Made by a program: the position numbers and the translations under genes
Assembly: GCA_963714255.1 (NCBI GenBank)
Contig: CAVQNU010000013.1
Span: forward strand, 73,908-137,907
Reading direction: 5' to 3'
Origin: Rhodovastum sp963714255
GTDB taxonomy: Bacteria; Pseudomonadota; Alphaproteobacteria; Acetobacterales; Acetobacteraceae
Length of the DNA: 64,000 nucleotides
Notes under the pieces: model-generated
What the model was told of the DNA's origin: nothing
Databases searched by the model: none
What the model saw: the letters and a program-made list of their open reading frames with translations, nothing else
Shown: positions 56,831 through 64,000 of the stretch, one piece after another
Layout of the letters: each line of letters starts with the position of its first letter
Numbering within the stretch: the stretch's first letter is position 1

Positions 56831-57278
56831 GATACGGCGCGACTCCCTGGTCGGGTATCCACGCGCCCTCGGGCGGGGTGCCGGTCTGCCAGAAAATATC
56901 GATCGGGATGCCGCCGCGCGGATACCAGTAGCCGCCGATGCGCAGCCAGACCGGGTCGAGCAACGCCACCAGACGCAGCGCCACGTCGAGCGTGCAGGCC
57001 TCGTGAAAGGCGCCGTGGTTGCGGAAGGCGGACAGATACAGCTTCAGCGACTTGCTTTCGACGATCCAGCCGGCCGGGATGTAGTCGATGACCAGGTGGG
57101 CGAAATCGGGCTGGCCGGTGATCGGGCAGAGCGAGGTGAACTCGGGCACGGCGAAACGCACCACGTAATTGGCGGCGGCGTGCGGGTTGGGTGCCCGTTC
57201 CAGGCGGGCCTCGGCGGGGCTCGCGGGAATCGCGGCGGGACTGCCGAGCAGCGTCAGGCCTTCGGGCGGGGTGGTCAT
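56817..57278 (-). CDS. queF: NADPH-dependent 7-cyano-7-deazaguanine (preQ0) reductase QueF
   Basis: The product has 153 residues, the short unimodular form. The catalytic Cys lies in EFTSLCPITGQPDFAHLVID (~47-66), the QueF motif in GWIVESKSLKLYLSAFRNHG (~73-92), and substrate residues in FHEACTLDVALRLVALL. It reduces preQ0 to preQ1 with NADPH. The start overlaps the tgt stop as ATGA, and the stop overlaps the queG frame. Confidence 0.96.
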   Translation of the reverse strand: MTTPPEGLTLLGSPAAIPASPAEARLERAPNPHAAANYVVRFAVPEFTSLCPITGQPDFAHLVIDYIPAGWIVESKSLKLYLSAFRNHGAFHEACTLDVALRLVALLDPVWLRIGGYWYPRGGIPIDIFWQTGTPPEGAWIPDQGVAPYRGRG

Positions 57279-58396
57279 GCCGGGTCGTCACCCTCGGCCC
57301 AGCGGGCCCGCAACGCCGCGGCGTGCGACTCCAGTCGTTGCTCCAGAATGGCGGCGCGCAGGCCGCGCATCAGGTCCTGGTAGTACTGCACGTTGTGCCA
57401 GGTCAGCAGCATGGGGCCGAGCATCTCCTCGCAGCGGAACAGGTGATGCAGATAGGCACGCGCATGCCGCGTGCAGAGGGGGCAGGGACACTCCGGATCG
57501 AGCGGGCGCGGATCGGCGGCGAAACGGGCGTTGCGCAGGTTGAACACGCCGCGCGCGGTGTAGGCGCGCCCGGTGCGGCCGGCACGCGTGGGCATGACGC
57601 AGTCGAACATGTCCACCCCGCGGGCGACCGCGCCGAGCAAATCGTCCGGCGTGCCGACACCCATCAAATAACGCGGCTGGCCGGCCGGCAAAGCGGGGGC
57701 GGTGTAGTCGAGCACGCCGAACATGGCGGCCTGGCCCTCGCCCACAGCGAGGCCGCCGATGGCGTAGCCGTCGAAGCCGATCTCCACCAGCGCCCGCGCC
57801 GAGTCCAGCCGCAGGCCGGGCAGCGTGCTGCCCTGGACGATGCCGAACAGCCCGTAGCCGGGGCGGGGCCGGAAGGCGGCGCGCGAGCGGGCGGCCCAGC
57901 GCATCGACAGGTGCATCAACTCGCGCGCCTGTTCGTCGGTGGCCGGGAAAGGCGTGCATTCGTCCAGCGCCATGGTGACGGTGGCGTCGAGCTTTTCCTG
58001 AATGGCGATGGAGGATTCCGGGGTGAGCCGGTGGGCGCTGCCGTCCACATGCGAGCGGAAGGTGACGCCGTCTGCGTCGAGGCGGCGCAGGCCGGCGAGC
58101 GACATGACCTGAAACCCGCCGGAATCGGTCAGGATGGGGCCGGGCCAGTCGATCATGCGGTGCAGGCCGCCAAGCGCGGCAACACGGTCGGCGCCGGGAC
58201 GGAGCATCAGATGGTAGGTGTTGCCGAGAATCATCCGCGCCCCGGTGGCGCGCACCGAGTTGGCGGTCATCGCCTTCACCGTGCCGGCGGTGCCGACCGG
58301 CATGAACACCGGGGTTTGCACCGCGCCGTGCGCCGTGTGCAGCGTGCCGGCGCGGGCGGCGCCGTCGGTGGCCGCACAGGTCCAGGAAAAATTCAT
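57275..58396 (-). CDS. tgt: tRNA-guanine transglycosylase
   Basis: The 373-residue TIM-barrel enzyme exchanges guanine-34 for preQ1. Motifs are TPVFMPVGTAGTVKAMTANS (~29-48), ILGNTYHLMLRPGADRV (~57-73), the catalytic Asp in ILTDSGGFQVMSLA (~90-104), GGLAVGEGQAAMFG (~225) and DCVMPTRAGRTGRAYT (second Asp, ~265-280). Zinc ligands are CPCPLCTRHARAYLHH (~300-316). Both ends overlap neighbours as ATGA/GTGA within the que operon. Confidence 0.97.
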   Translation of the reverse strand: MNFSWTCAATDGAARAGTLHTAHGAVQTPVFMPVGTAGTVKAMTANSVRATGARMILGNTYHLMLRPGADRVAALGGLHRMIDWPGPILTDSGGFQVMSLAGLRRLDADGVTFRSHVDGSAHRLTPESSIAIQEKLDATVTMALDECTPFPATDEQARELMHLSMRWAARSRAAFRPRPGYGLFGIVQGSTLPGLRLDSARALVEIGFDGYAIGGLAVGEGQAAMFGVLDYTAPALPAGQPRYLMGVGTPDDLLGAVARGVDMFDCVMPTRAGRTGRAYTARGVFNLRNARFAADPRPLDPECPCPLCTRHARAYLHHLFRCEEMLGPMLLTWHNVQYYQDLMRGLRAAILEQRLESHAAALRARWAEGDDPA

Positions 58397-59427
58397 GCGC
58401 GGTCCAGCAGGGTCGCATCGCCGTAGGAATAGAAGCGGTACTGTGCGGCGATGGCGTGCCCGTAGGCGTCGTGCATGCGCTGGGTGCCGGCGAAGGCGCA
58501 GACCAGCACGAACAGGCTCGAGCGCGGCAGGTGGAAATTGGTCATCAGCAGCTCGGCGGAGCGGAAACGGTGGCCGGGGCGGATGAAAATATCGGTATCA
58601 CCGGCGAAAGGTTGGACCTGGCCGGCGGCGTCGGTCGCGGTTTCCAGCAGGCGCAGGCTGGTGGTGCCGATGGCGACCAGGCGCCCGCCGGCGGCGCGGG
58701 CGGCGTTCATGGCGGCGGCGGCGGCGGCGGAGATGACGCCGCGCTCGCTGTGCAGCCGGTGGGTGTCGAGGTTTTCGTCGCGCAGCGGCAGGAACGTGCC
58801 GGCGCCGACATGCAGGGTGAGCGTCGTTCGGCCGATGCCGGCCTCGGCCAGGGCCGCGAGCAATGACGGGGAAAAATGCAGCCCGGCGGTGGGGGCGGCG
58901 ACGGCGCCTTCGTGGGCCGCGAAGACCGTCTGGTAGTCCTGCGCGTCGTCCGGTTCGGGGCCGGCCGGGCGGGCGATGTAGGGCGGCAAGGCAAGCGCGC
59001 CGGCGCGGGCCAGGGCGGCGGCGAAGCTTTCGCCGTCGCGGTCGAAGGCGAGCACCACGCCGCCATCCGCATCGCGGCGGTGCAGGGTGGCGCTCATTCC
59101 GCCGGCGAAAGCGATGGTGTCGCCCGGGCGCAGGCGGCGGGCGTTGCGGGCCAGCGCGTGCCAGGTGCCGTCGGGCAGCGGACGGTCCAGGGTAATGCCG
59201 ATGCTTGCGTTGCCGCGCCTGCCTTCGAGCTGGGCGGGAATGACGCGCGTGTCGTTGGCGACCAGCATGTCGCCGGGGCGGAGCAGACAGGGCAGATCCC
59301 GCACGCAGCGGTCGTGCAGCGCGCCGGCGGCCACGTGCAGCAGGCGCGCGGCGTCGCGCGGACGGGCCGGGTGGTGGGCGATGCGGTCCGGCGGGAGGTG
59401 GAAGTCGAACCCGGCTGCCTGCATCAC
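58393..59427 (-). CDS. queA: S-adenosylmethionine:tRNA ribosyltransferase-isomerase QueA
   Basis: The product has 344 residues from a GTG at 59427 (or ATG at 59424); both fit the overlap with the transporter stop. It converts preQ1-tRNA to epoxyqueuosine-tRNA using the SAM ribosyl group. Motifs are FDFHLPPDRIAHHPARPRDA (~7-26), MLVANDTRVIPAQLEGRRG (~52-70), YQTVFAAHEGAVAAPTAGLH (~163-182), TLHVGAGTFLPLRDENLDTH (~200-220) and MTNFHLPRSSLFVLVCAFAG (~295-315). Confidence 0.96.
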   Translation of the reverse strand: MMQAAGFDFHLPPDRIAHHPARPRDAARLLHVAAGALHDRCVRDLPCLLRPGDMLVANDTRVIPAQLEGRRGNASIGITLDRPLPDGTWHALARNARRLRPGDTIAFAGGMSATLHRRDADGGVVLAFDRDGESFAAALARAGALALPPYIARPAGPEPDDAQDYQTVFAAHEGAVAAPTAGLHFSPSLLAALAEAGIGRTTLTLHVGAGTFLPLRDENLDTHRLHSERGVISAAAAAAMNAARAAGGRLVAIGTTSLRLLETATDAAGQVQPFAGDTDIFIRPGHRFRSAELLMTNFHLPRSSLFVLVCAFAGTQRMHDAYGHAIAAQYRFYSYGDATLLDRA

Positions 59428-59966
59428 GCCGGCGCGGGCGCCAGGCGGCGGGCCAGGCGCACCAGCGGAATGCTGACCAGCACCGCCCAGGTCTTGCCGA
59501 CGATCTGGCCGGCCAGGAAGTCGAAACTGCCGAACGCGACCGAGAGGAACACCATGGAATCGACCACCAGCCCGACGGCGGACGAGGCCAGCACGGCGCG
59601 CACCAGGCCGCGCCGCTGCAGCGGGGTGTAGACGGCGAAATCGGCCAGCTCGCTGAACAGAAAGGCGAGCGCGGAGGCGGCCACCACGCGCGGATCGGCC
59701 AGCGCGAGCGAGGCCAGCGTGCCGGCGAACACCGCCCCCAGCCCCCAGGCGATGCCCAGGCAGCGCTGCACAATGTCGCGCAGCACCAGCGCGAAGCCGA
59801 TGGCGGCGACGCCGGACGGCGCCATCAGCCCGGGTGCCACCGGCAGCAGGCAGGGCCCCTGCGGATCGCAGACCGTGCCGACATGAAAGATCATCCAGTT
59901 GGCCAGCGGAATACAGGCCATGAAGGCGGCAAAACAGGCGAGCCCGACGGCGCGGCTGCGGTCCAT
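59424..59966 (-). CDS. VUT-family (YhhQ-like) queuosine-precursor transporter
   Basis: The 180-residue membrane protein has about five to six hydrophobic segments. Family marks are AFMACIPLANWMIFHVG (~14-30), FALVLRDIVQRCLGIAWGLG (the L-R-D motif, ~58-78), ASALAFLFSELADFAVYTPL (~98-118) and VVDSMVFLSVAFGSF (~138). YhhQ/VUT proteins import preQ0/preQ1. It is the first gene of the que operon (transporter-queA-tgt-queF-queG), which supports that role. Confidence 0.9.
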   Translation of the reverse strand: MDRSRAVGLACFAAFMACIPLANWMIFHVGTVCDPQGPCLLPVAPGLMAPSGVAAIGFALVLRDIVQRCLGIAWGLGAVFAGTLASLALADPRVVAASALAFLFSELADFAVYTPLQRRGLVRAVLASSAVGLVVDSMVFLSVAFGSFDFLAGQIVGKTWAVLVSIPLVRLARRLAPAPA

Positions 59967-59983
59967 GCTGCGCCCGGCCAAGG

Positions 59984-60385
59984 TCAGGCCCGCATATAGC
60001 TGGCGATTTCGATCAAATTGCCGTCCGGGTCGCGGCAATAGACGGAGGTCATCGGCCCCAGCGCGCCGAGACGCTCCACCGGGCCGAGCTCGACCATCAC
60101 GCCGCAGAAATGCAGATGCTCGATCACGTCGAGAATGGGCACCGGGCTGACGAAGCAGAGATCGCCCGCGCCCGCCACCGGCGCTTTGGCCGCGAGCCAG
60201 GCCAGCGCGTCGGCGTGCACCGGGCGAAGGTTGATCTTCTGGCCGCCGAATTTCAGCGCGGTGCGGTTGTCGCGGCCGAAGGTCTCGACCTCCATGCCCA
60301 GCACGCGCTGGTACCAGGAGGCGGCGATCTCGATGTCCTTGACGTTCAGCACCAGATGGTCGAGCCGGTCCACGGCGAAGCGCAT
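59984..60385 (-). CDS. VOC-superfamily protein (glyoxalase/bleomycin-resistance fold)
   Basis: The 133-residue single-domain protein starts MRFAVDRLDHLVLNVKDIEI. The metal-site His is in LDHLVL, and FEF-like strands FGGQKINLRP and GPMTSVYCRDPDGNLIEIAS close the fold with the C-terminal Glu. Such proteins include virulence-linked glyoxalases and dioxygenases; the substrate is not evident. It lies between the que operon and class I fumarase on the same strand. The start is set by homology; the longer frame upstream is repeat DNA. Confidence 0.85.
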   Translation of the reverse strand: MRFAVDRLDHLVLNVKDIEIAASWYQRVLGMEVETFGRDNRTALKFGGQKINLRPVHADALAWLAAKAPVAGAGDLCFVSPVPILDVIEHLHFCGVMVELGPVERLGALGPMTSVYCRDPDGNLIEIASYMRA

Positions 60386-60390
60386 GCGGT

Positions 60391-60515
60391 CTACTCCAAT
60401 CCGTCGTAGAAGTCGTTGCCCGCGTAGCTGGACCAGAGGTCCAGCGAAGCAAGCGCACGCAAAGGGCAACGCCCCCGGATGCGCCTATTCCAATCCGTCG
60501 TAGAAGTCGTTGCCC
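60391..60515 (-). repeat. Duplicated 3' end of class I fumarase flanking a hairpin
   Basis: A 31-base block including the last codons and stop of the fumarase gene (60515-60485) recurs with one change at 60421-60391. Between the copies lies about 63 bases with a perfect hairpin GCTGGACC/GGTCCAGC (60425-60443). The second copy ends 6 bases before the VOC start codon and encodes nothing used. Confidence 0.85.
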
Positions 60516-62131
60516 TTGTCGTCGATGACGATGAAGGCGGGAAAATCCGCCACCTCGATGCGCCAGACCGCCTCCATGCCGAGTTCCGGATACTCCAGCA
60601 CCTCGACGCGGCGGATGCAGTCCTGGGCGAGCCGGGCGGCGGGGCCGCCGACGCTGCCCAGGTAGAAACCGCCATAGGTCTTGCAGGAATCCTTCACCGC
60701 GCGGCCACGATTGCCCTTGGCCAGCATGACGAAACTGCCACCGGCCGCCTGAAAATCGGCGACGTAGCTGTCCATCCGCCCGGCGGTGGTGGGGCCGAAA
60801 CTGCCGGTGGGCAGGCCGGGCGGGGTTTTCGCCGGGCCCGCGTAATAGACCGGATGGTCCTTCAGGTATCGCGGCAGGCCGAAGCCGGCGTCCAGCCGGT
60901 CCTTCAGCTTCGCATGCGCGATGTCGCGCGCCACCACCATGGTGCCGGTGAGCGACAGCCGTGTGCGCACCGGATACTGCGAAAGCTGGCGGCGGATGGT
61001 GTCCATCGGTTGGTTGAGGTCGATGCGCACGACCTCGCCACCGAGGATGTCGTCGGTGGCCTCGGGCAGATATTTCGCCGGATCGGTTTCCAGTTGTTCG
61101 AGGAAGATGCCCTCGGGGGTGATCTTCGCCTTGATCTGGCGGTCGGCGCTACAGGAGACGCCGATGCCCACCGGCAGGCTGGCGCCGTGGCGGGGCAGGC
61201 GGATGACGCGCACGTCGTGGCAGAAATACTTGCCGCCGAATTGCGCGCCGATGCCCAGCGTGCGGCTCAGTTCCAACACCGTCCGCTCCATCTCCAGATC
61301 GCGGAAGGCGTGGCCGGCGGCGCTGCCTGCGGTGGGCAGCGCATCGAGATATTTGGTGGAGGCGAGTTTGACCGTCTTCAGCGTGGATTCCGCGCTGGTG
61401 CCGCCGATCACGATGGCGAGATGATAGGGCGGGCAGGCCGAGGTGCCGAGGGTGCGGATTTTGCCGTCCAGGAAGCGGATCAATTTCTCGGGGGTGAGGA
61501 TCGCCCGGGTTTCCTGGAACAAGAACGTTTTGTTGGCCGAGCCGCCGCCCTTGGCGACGAACATGAGGTGGAACTCCTCGGCGTTGTGCGCGCCGGGGCT
61601 GGCGTAGATGTCGAATTGCACCGGCAGGTTGTCGCCGGTGTTCACTTCCTCGAACATCGACAGCGGCGCCATTTGCGAATAGCGCAAATTGGTTTCCGTG
61701 TAGGTGCGGTGCACGCCCAGGCTCAGCGCTTCCTCCTCATTGCCGTCCACCCAGACGCGCTGGCCTTTCTTGCCGACCACGATGGCGGTGCCGGTGTCCT
61801 GGCACATCGGCAGCACGAAGCCTGCGGAAATGCTGGCGTTCTTCAGCAGATCGAGGGCGACGAAGCGGTCGTTGGCGGAGGCTTCGGGGTCGTCGAGGAT
61901 GGCGCGCAGCTGGGCCAGATGGGCGGGGCGCAGCAATTGCGAAACATCGCGGAAGGCCTGGAAGGCGAGTTCGCTCAGCGCCTCCGGGGCGATCCCGAGC
62001 ACGCGGGCGTCGCCCACGGCGATACTGGAAAGCCCGGCGATGTCGAGCCTGCGCCAGGGAGTCGGGTCGGGGCCGAGCGGGAAGAGCGGCGTGTAGCGAA
62101 AGCCGGCGGAGCCGGGCGGCGGGGCGTTCAT
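60485..62131 (-). CDS. Class I fumarate hydratase (iron-sulfur)
   Basis: The 548-residue protein has the fused FumA/FumB layout. Cluster-region and active-site motifs are FVLPMCQDTGTAIVVGKKGQ (~98-117), FVAKGGGSANKTFLFQE (~195-212), LGTSACPPYHLAIVIGGTSA (Cys, ~235-255), GIGVSCSADRQIKAKI (Cys, ~340), then the C-terminal half GPTTAGRMDSYVADFQAAGG (~435-455) and MLAKGNRGRAVKDSCKTYGG. It hydrates fumarate in the TCA cycle and is oxygen-sensitive. The start at ATG 62131 lies 7 bases after the sspB stop. Confidence 0.96.
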   Translation of the reverse strand: MNAPPPGSAGFRYTPLFPLGPDPTPWRRLDIAGLSSIAVGDARVLGIAPEALSELAFQAFRDVSQLLRPAHLAQLRAILDDPEASANDRFVALDLLKNASISAGFVLPMCQDTGTAIVVGKKGQRVWVDGNEEEALSLGVHRTYTETNLRYSQMAPLSMFEEVNTGDNLPVQFDIYASPGAHNAEEFHLMFVAKGGGSANKTFLFQETRAILTPEKLIRFLDGKIRTLGTSACPPYHLAIVIGGTSAESTLKTVKLASTKYLDALPTAGSAAGHAFRDLEMERTVLELSRTLGIGAQFGGKYFCHDVRVIRLPRHGASLPVGIGVSCSADRQIKAKITPEGIFLEQLETDPAKYLPEATDDILGGEVVRIDLNQPMDTIRRQLSQYPVRTRLSLTGTMVVARDIAHAKLKDRLDAGFGLPRYLKDHPVYYAGPAKTPPGLPTGSFGPTTAGRMDSYVADFQAAGGSFVMLAKGNRGRAVKDSCKTYGGFYLGSVGGPAARLAQDCIRRVEVLEYPELGMEAVWRIEVADFPAFIVIDDKGNDFYDGLE

Positions 62132-62138
62132 CGGCCGG

Positions 62139-62687
62139 TCAGCTCTCTTTCGGCGGGGTGCGGCGGCGGAACGCGTCCAGGCTGACCACCTGCGGTGCCT
62201 CGGCGGGTGCCGGCTCCGCGGCGGGTTCGCCGGCTGGTTCTTGCTCCGGTTCGGGCTCCGGCGCCGGTTCGGGGAGGTCGACGCGGAAGTGCAAGCCGTA
62301 GCGCACATGCGGGTCGGCAAAGGCGGTGAAAGCGGCGAGCGGGATGCGCAGGGTGCAGGGCACGCCGCCGAACGACAGGCCCACCGACATCGCCTCCTGC
62401 GCCTCGTCGACGGCGAGGTCCCAGAACTGGTGCTGCAGGACGATGGTCATTTCCTGCGGGTACTGGGCCTTCAGCCGGACCGGCAGGGAAACGCCGGGAT
62501 GATCGGTGCGGAAGGTAAGGTAGAAATGGTGCTCGCCCGGCAGCCCGTGCACGGCTGCGTGCTGCAGCGCGCGCACCAGTACCTGGCGCAGCGCCGCCTC
62601 GGTCCAGTCGTCGTAGGGGAGCAAGCTGTCGGGGCGCTGCTCGCCTTGGCCGGTGGGTCCGCCGTGTCCGGTCGAATCGTCTTCCAT
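62139..62687 (-). CDS. sspB: SspB-family ClpXP adaptor
   Basis: The product has 182 residues from the ATG at 62687. The core matches alphaproteobacterial SspB: LPYDDWTEAALRQVLVRALQ (~24-43), GLPGEHHFYLTFRTDHPGVS (~50-69), YPQEMTIVLQHQFWDLAV (~76-94) and SFGGVPCTLRIPLAAFTAFA (~105-125). A Glu/Pro/Ala-rich linker (~140-165) leads to a short conserved tail VVSLDAFRRRTP that contacts ClpX. It delivers ssrA-tagged proteins to ClpXP. The tmRNA gene is its immediate upstream neighbour. Confidence 0.94.
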   Translation of the reverse strand: MEDDSTGHGGPTGQGEQRPDSLLPYDDWTEAALRQVLVRALQHAAVHGLPGEHHFYLTFRTDHPGVSLPVRLKAQYPQEMTIVLQHQFWDLAVDEAQEAMSVGLSFGGVPCTLRIPLAAFTAFADPHVRYGLHFRVDLPEPAPEPEPEQEPAGEPAAEPAPAEAPQVVSLDAFRRRTPPKES

Positions 62688-62744
62688 CACTGCCTCACGC
62701 GTGAGCGCCCCCCATTAGCGAAAGGGGCGGGGCTGGGGAAGATG

Positions 62745-63040
62745 GGGCGCGAAGTGGGGGGGCTTCTGTTGCCCGGTGCCCCCCCGAACCGCGCTTATCG
62801 CTTATGCAGCGACAGCGAGCGCCATGTTGTCGTTGGCACTTGTAAAATGGCCCGATGACGGCGGAACCATGCCGGGCAAAAGATGGGTCTTTACCACGCG
62901 TGTCGAGACTGTTTCGCCCCCCCATCCCGGTCCTCCGCTTCTGCGGAGGTCTGGTGGAGGCGCCGGGCACTGCCCCCGGGTCCACAACGCTTATTCCACG
63001 CATCGTTTATCGCCATAGCCGGCAAGCCGGCAGGACGAAT
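62745..63040 (-). ncRNA. ssrA: Circularly permuted (two-piece) tmRNA
   Basis: Order on the minus strand: acceptor piece ending in GCGCCTCCACCA (CCA end at 62952), an excised loop with the hairpin CCTCCGC/GCGGAGG, then the 5' piece beginning GGGGGCG at 62921, which pairs with CGCCTCC to give a 7-bp acceptor stem. The tag frame (62837-62805, stop TAA at 62804-62802) encodes ANDNMALAVAA. A G-run/C-run pairing just past the tag (about 62784-62754) probably closes the molecule. It rescues stalled ribosomes and marks products for ClpXP. Outer ends are estimates. Confidence 0.92.
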
Positions 63041-63079
63041 ATAGGGTGCCGGACCGCCGCAGAGAAGGGGTGACGTGTG

Positions 63080-64000
63080 ATGAGCCTGACCGAGGAACAG
63101 CGCGCCGAGATCGCGGCGCAGCGGGCCGAGACCGCGGCGACGCGGCGGGCCAGCGTGCCGGCGCTGGAGGAGATGCTGTACCGGGCCATTCCGGTGCTCG
63201 ACCACGGGTTCATCCGGGTGGTGGACTATATGGGCGATGACGGGGCGGTGGTGCAGGCGGCGCGGGTTTCCTACGGGCGCGGCACCAGGCGGGTGAGCGA
63301 GGATGCCGGGCTGATCCGCTACCTCATGCGCCACCGGCACACCACGCCGTTTGAGATGTGCGAAATCAAATATCACGTGAAGCTGCCGATTTTCGTCGCC
63401 CGGCAGTGGATCCGGCACCGCACGGCGAACGTGAACGAGTATTCGGCCCGGTACTCCATCCTCGACCGCGAGTTCTACATCCCGGCGCCGGAGCATCTGG
63501 CGGCGCAGTCGGCGGTGAACCGGCAGGGGCGGGGGGCGGTGCTGGAGGGGGATGAGGCGGCCTGGGTGCTCGATCTGCTGCGCGGCGACGCGGCGCGCTG
63601 CTATGCGCATTATGTGGACATGCTGAACGAGGGCACCGATGGCGCGCCCGCCGATCCGGGGCGGCAGGGGCTGGCGCGCGAGCTGGCGCGGATGAACCTG
63701 ACGCTGAACACCTATACGCAATGGTACTGGAAGACCGATCTGCACAATCTGCTGCACTTCCTGTCGCTGCGGGCGGATGCGCACGCGCAGTACGAAATCC
63801 GCGCTTATGCGGAGGCGATGATGACGACGGTGCAAGCCTGGGTGCCGGCGACGTTCGCGGCGTTTCGCGACTACCGGCTGGGGGCGGTTACGTTCTCGGC
63901 GGCGATGCTGGCGGTGGTGCGGCGGATGCTGGCGGGGGAGGCGGTGACGCAGGAGGGGAGCGGGCTGTCGAAGCGGGAATGGGGGGAGATGATGGGGGTG
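63080..64000 (+). CDS. thyX: FAD-dependent thymidylate synthase ThyX (3' end outside window)
   Basis: 307 codons are visible to the last base with no stop. The ThyX signature RHRTANVNEYSARYS (RHRxxxxNExSxRYS; ~117-131) is complete. Other matches are RYLMRHRHTTPFEMCEIKYH (~83-102), PIFVARQWI and ARMNLTLNTYTQWYWKTDLH (~205-224) followed by NLLHFLSLRADAHAQYEI. It makes dTMP from dUMP with methylenetetrahydrofolate and FAD. The ATG has an AAGGGG about 10 bases upstream. It is divergent from ssrA. The visible length already matches the long alphaproteobacterial form (~300-310). Confidence 0.96.
   Translation, partial: MSLTEEQRAEIAAQRAETAATRRASVPALEEMLYRAIPVLDHGFIRVVDYMGDDGAVVQAARVSYGRGTRRVSEDAGLIRYLMRHRHTTPFEMCEIKYHVKLPIFVARQWIRHRTANVNEYSARYSILDREFYIPAPEHLAAQSAVNRQGRGAVLEGDEAAWVLDLLRGDAARCYAHYVDMLNEGTDGAPADPGRQGLARELARMNLTLNTYTQWYWKTDLHNLLHFLSLRADAHAQYEIRAYAEAMMTTVQAWVPATFAAFRDYRLGAVTFSAAMLAVVRRMLAGEAVTQEGSGLSKREWGEMMGV

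Noticed and set aside
62776..63018. Short plus-strand open frames upstream of thyX
   Set aside because: The region is the permuted tmRNA gene on the minus strand; tag, CCA end and acceptor stem account for the sequence.

Overview
The window is GC-rich chromosomal DNA from an alphaproteobacterium, most likely of the Acetobacteraceae/Rhodospirillales. The evidence is a circularly permuted (two-piece) tmRNA gene with an alphaproteobacterial-type tag, a complete division and cell-wall (dcw) cluster packed with ATGA overlaps, very high third-position GC, and a family of GC-rich palindromic intergenic repeats built around 'ggccagggctctgccctgg'. The genus assignment is inference; no database was searched.

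Layout. (1) 1-14.8 kb is accessory. It holds a cut-off methyltransferase-like tail, an RTX-like glycine-rich repeat protein, an XRE regulator beside a small HTH protein and a DUF6362 protein, and a full ISAzo13-type insertion sequence that sits inside a head-to-head repeat pair. These are followed by a DUF1445 hydro-lyase, decayed IS21 and IS66 fragments, a small polysaccharide export/co-polymerase module of the exosortase-associated type (Wza-like, ATPase, CpsD-like, GumC-like), a frameshifted Tat-exported PLP enzyme and a VTT-domain membrane protein. (2) 14.9-18.7 kb has a SHOCT protein, an Xaa-Pro aminopeptidase and an OmpR-type response regulator. (3) 18.7-44.6 kb is one long minus-strand block. 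In transcription order it runs mraZ, rsmH, ftsL, ftsI, murE, murF, mraY, murD, ftsW, murG, murC, murB, ddl, ftsQ, ftsA, ftsZ, then (after a terminator) lpxC, bamD, recN, ligA. Upstream of mraZ lies a four-repeat TGGG array with exact 10-bp spacing over a good promoter, the expected MraZ operator. (4) 44.7-46.7 kb contains RNase P RNA, an AmpD-type amidase (frameshifted) and a DjlA-like co-chaperone. (5) 46.9-53.7 kb encodes a 1205-residue 5-oxoprolinase and an AsmA-family protein. (6) 53.8-62.7 kb carries two small proteins, class II fumarase, the queuosine set queG-queF-tgt-queA plus a queuosine-precursor transporter, a VOC protein, class I fumarase and SspB. (7) 62.7-64 kb has the permuted ssrA (tmRNA) next to sspB, then thyX, cut by the window end.

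The genes fall into recognisable systems: peptidoglycan precursor synthesis and septation; outer-membrane building (LpxC, BamD, AsmA); queuosine tRNA modification; and ribosome rescue coupled to ClpXP delivery (tmRNA plus SspB). Four loci (mraZ, murD, the amidase and the PLP enzyme) read as intact proteins only after removing net +1 insertions. Because murD is essential, sequence errors are a serious alternative to true decay. No tRNA, 5S/16S/23S rRNA or CRISPR array was seen.
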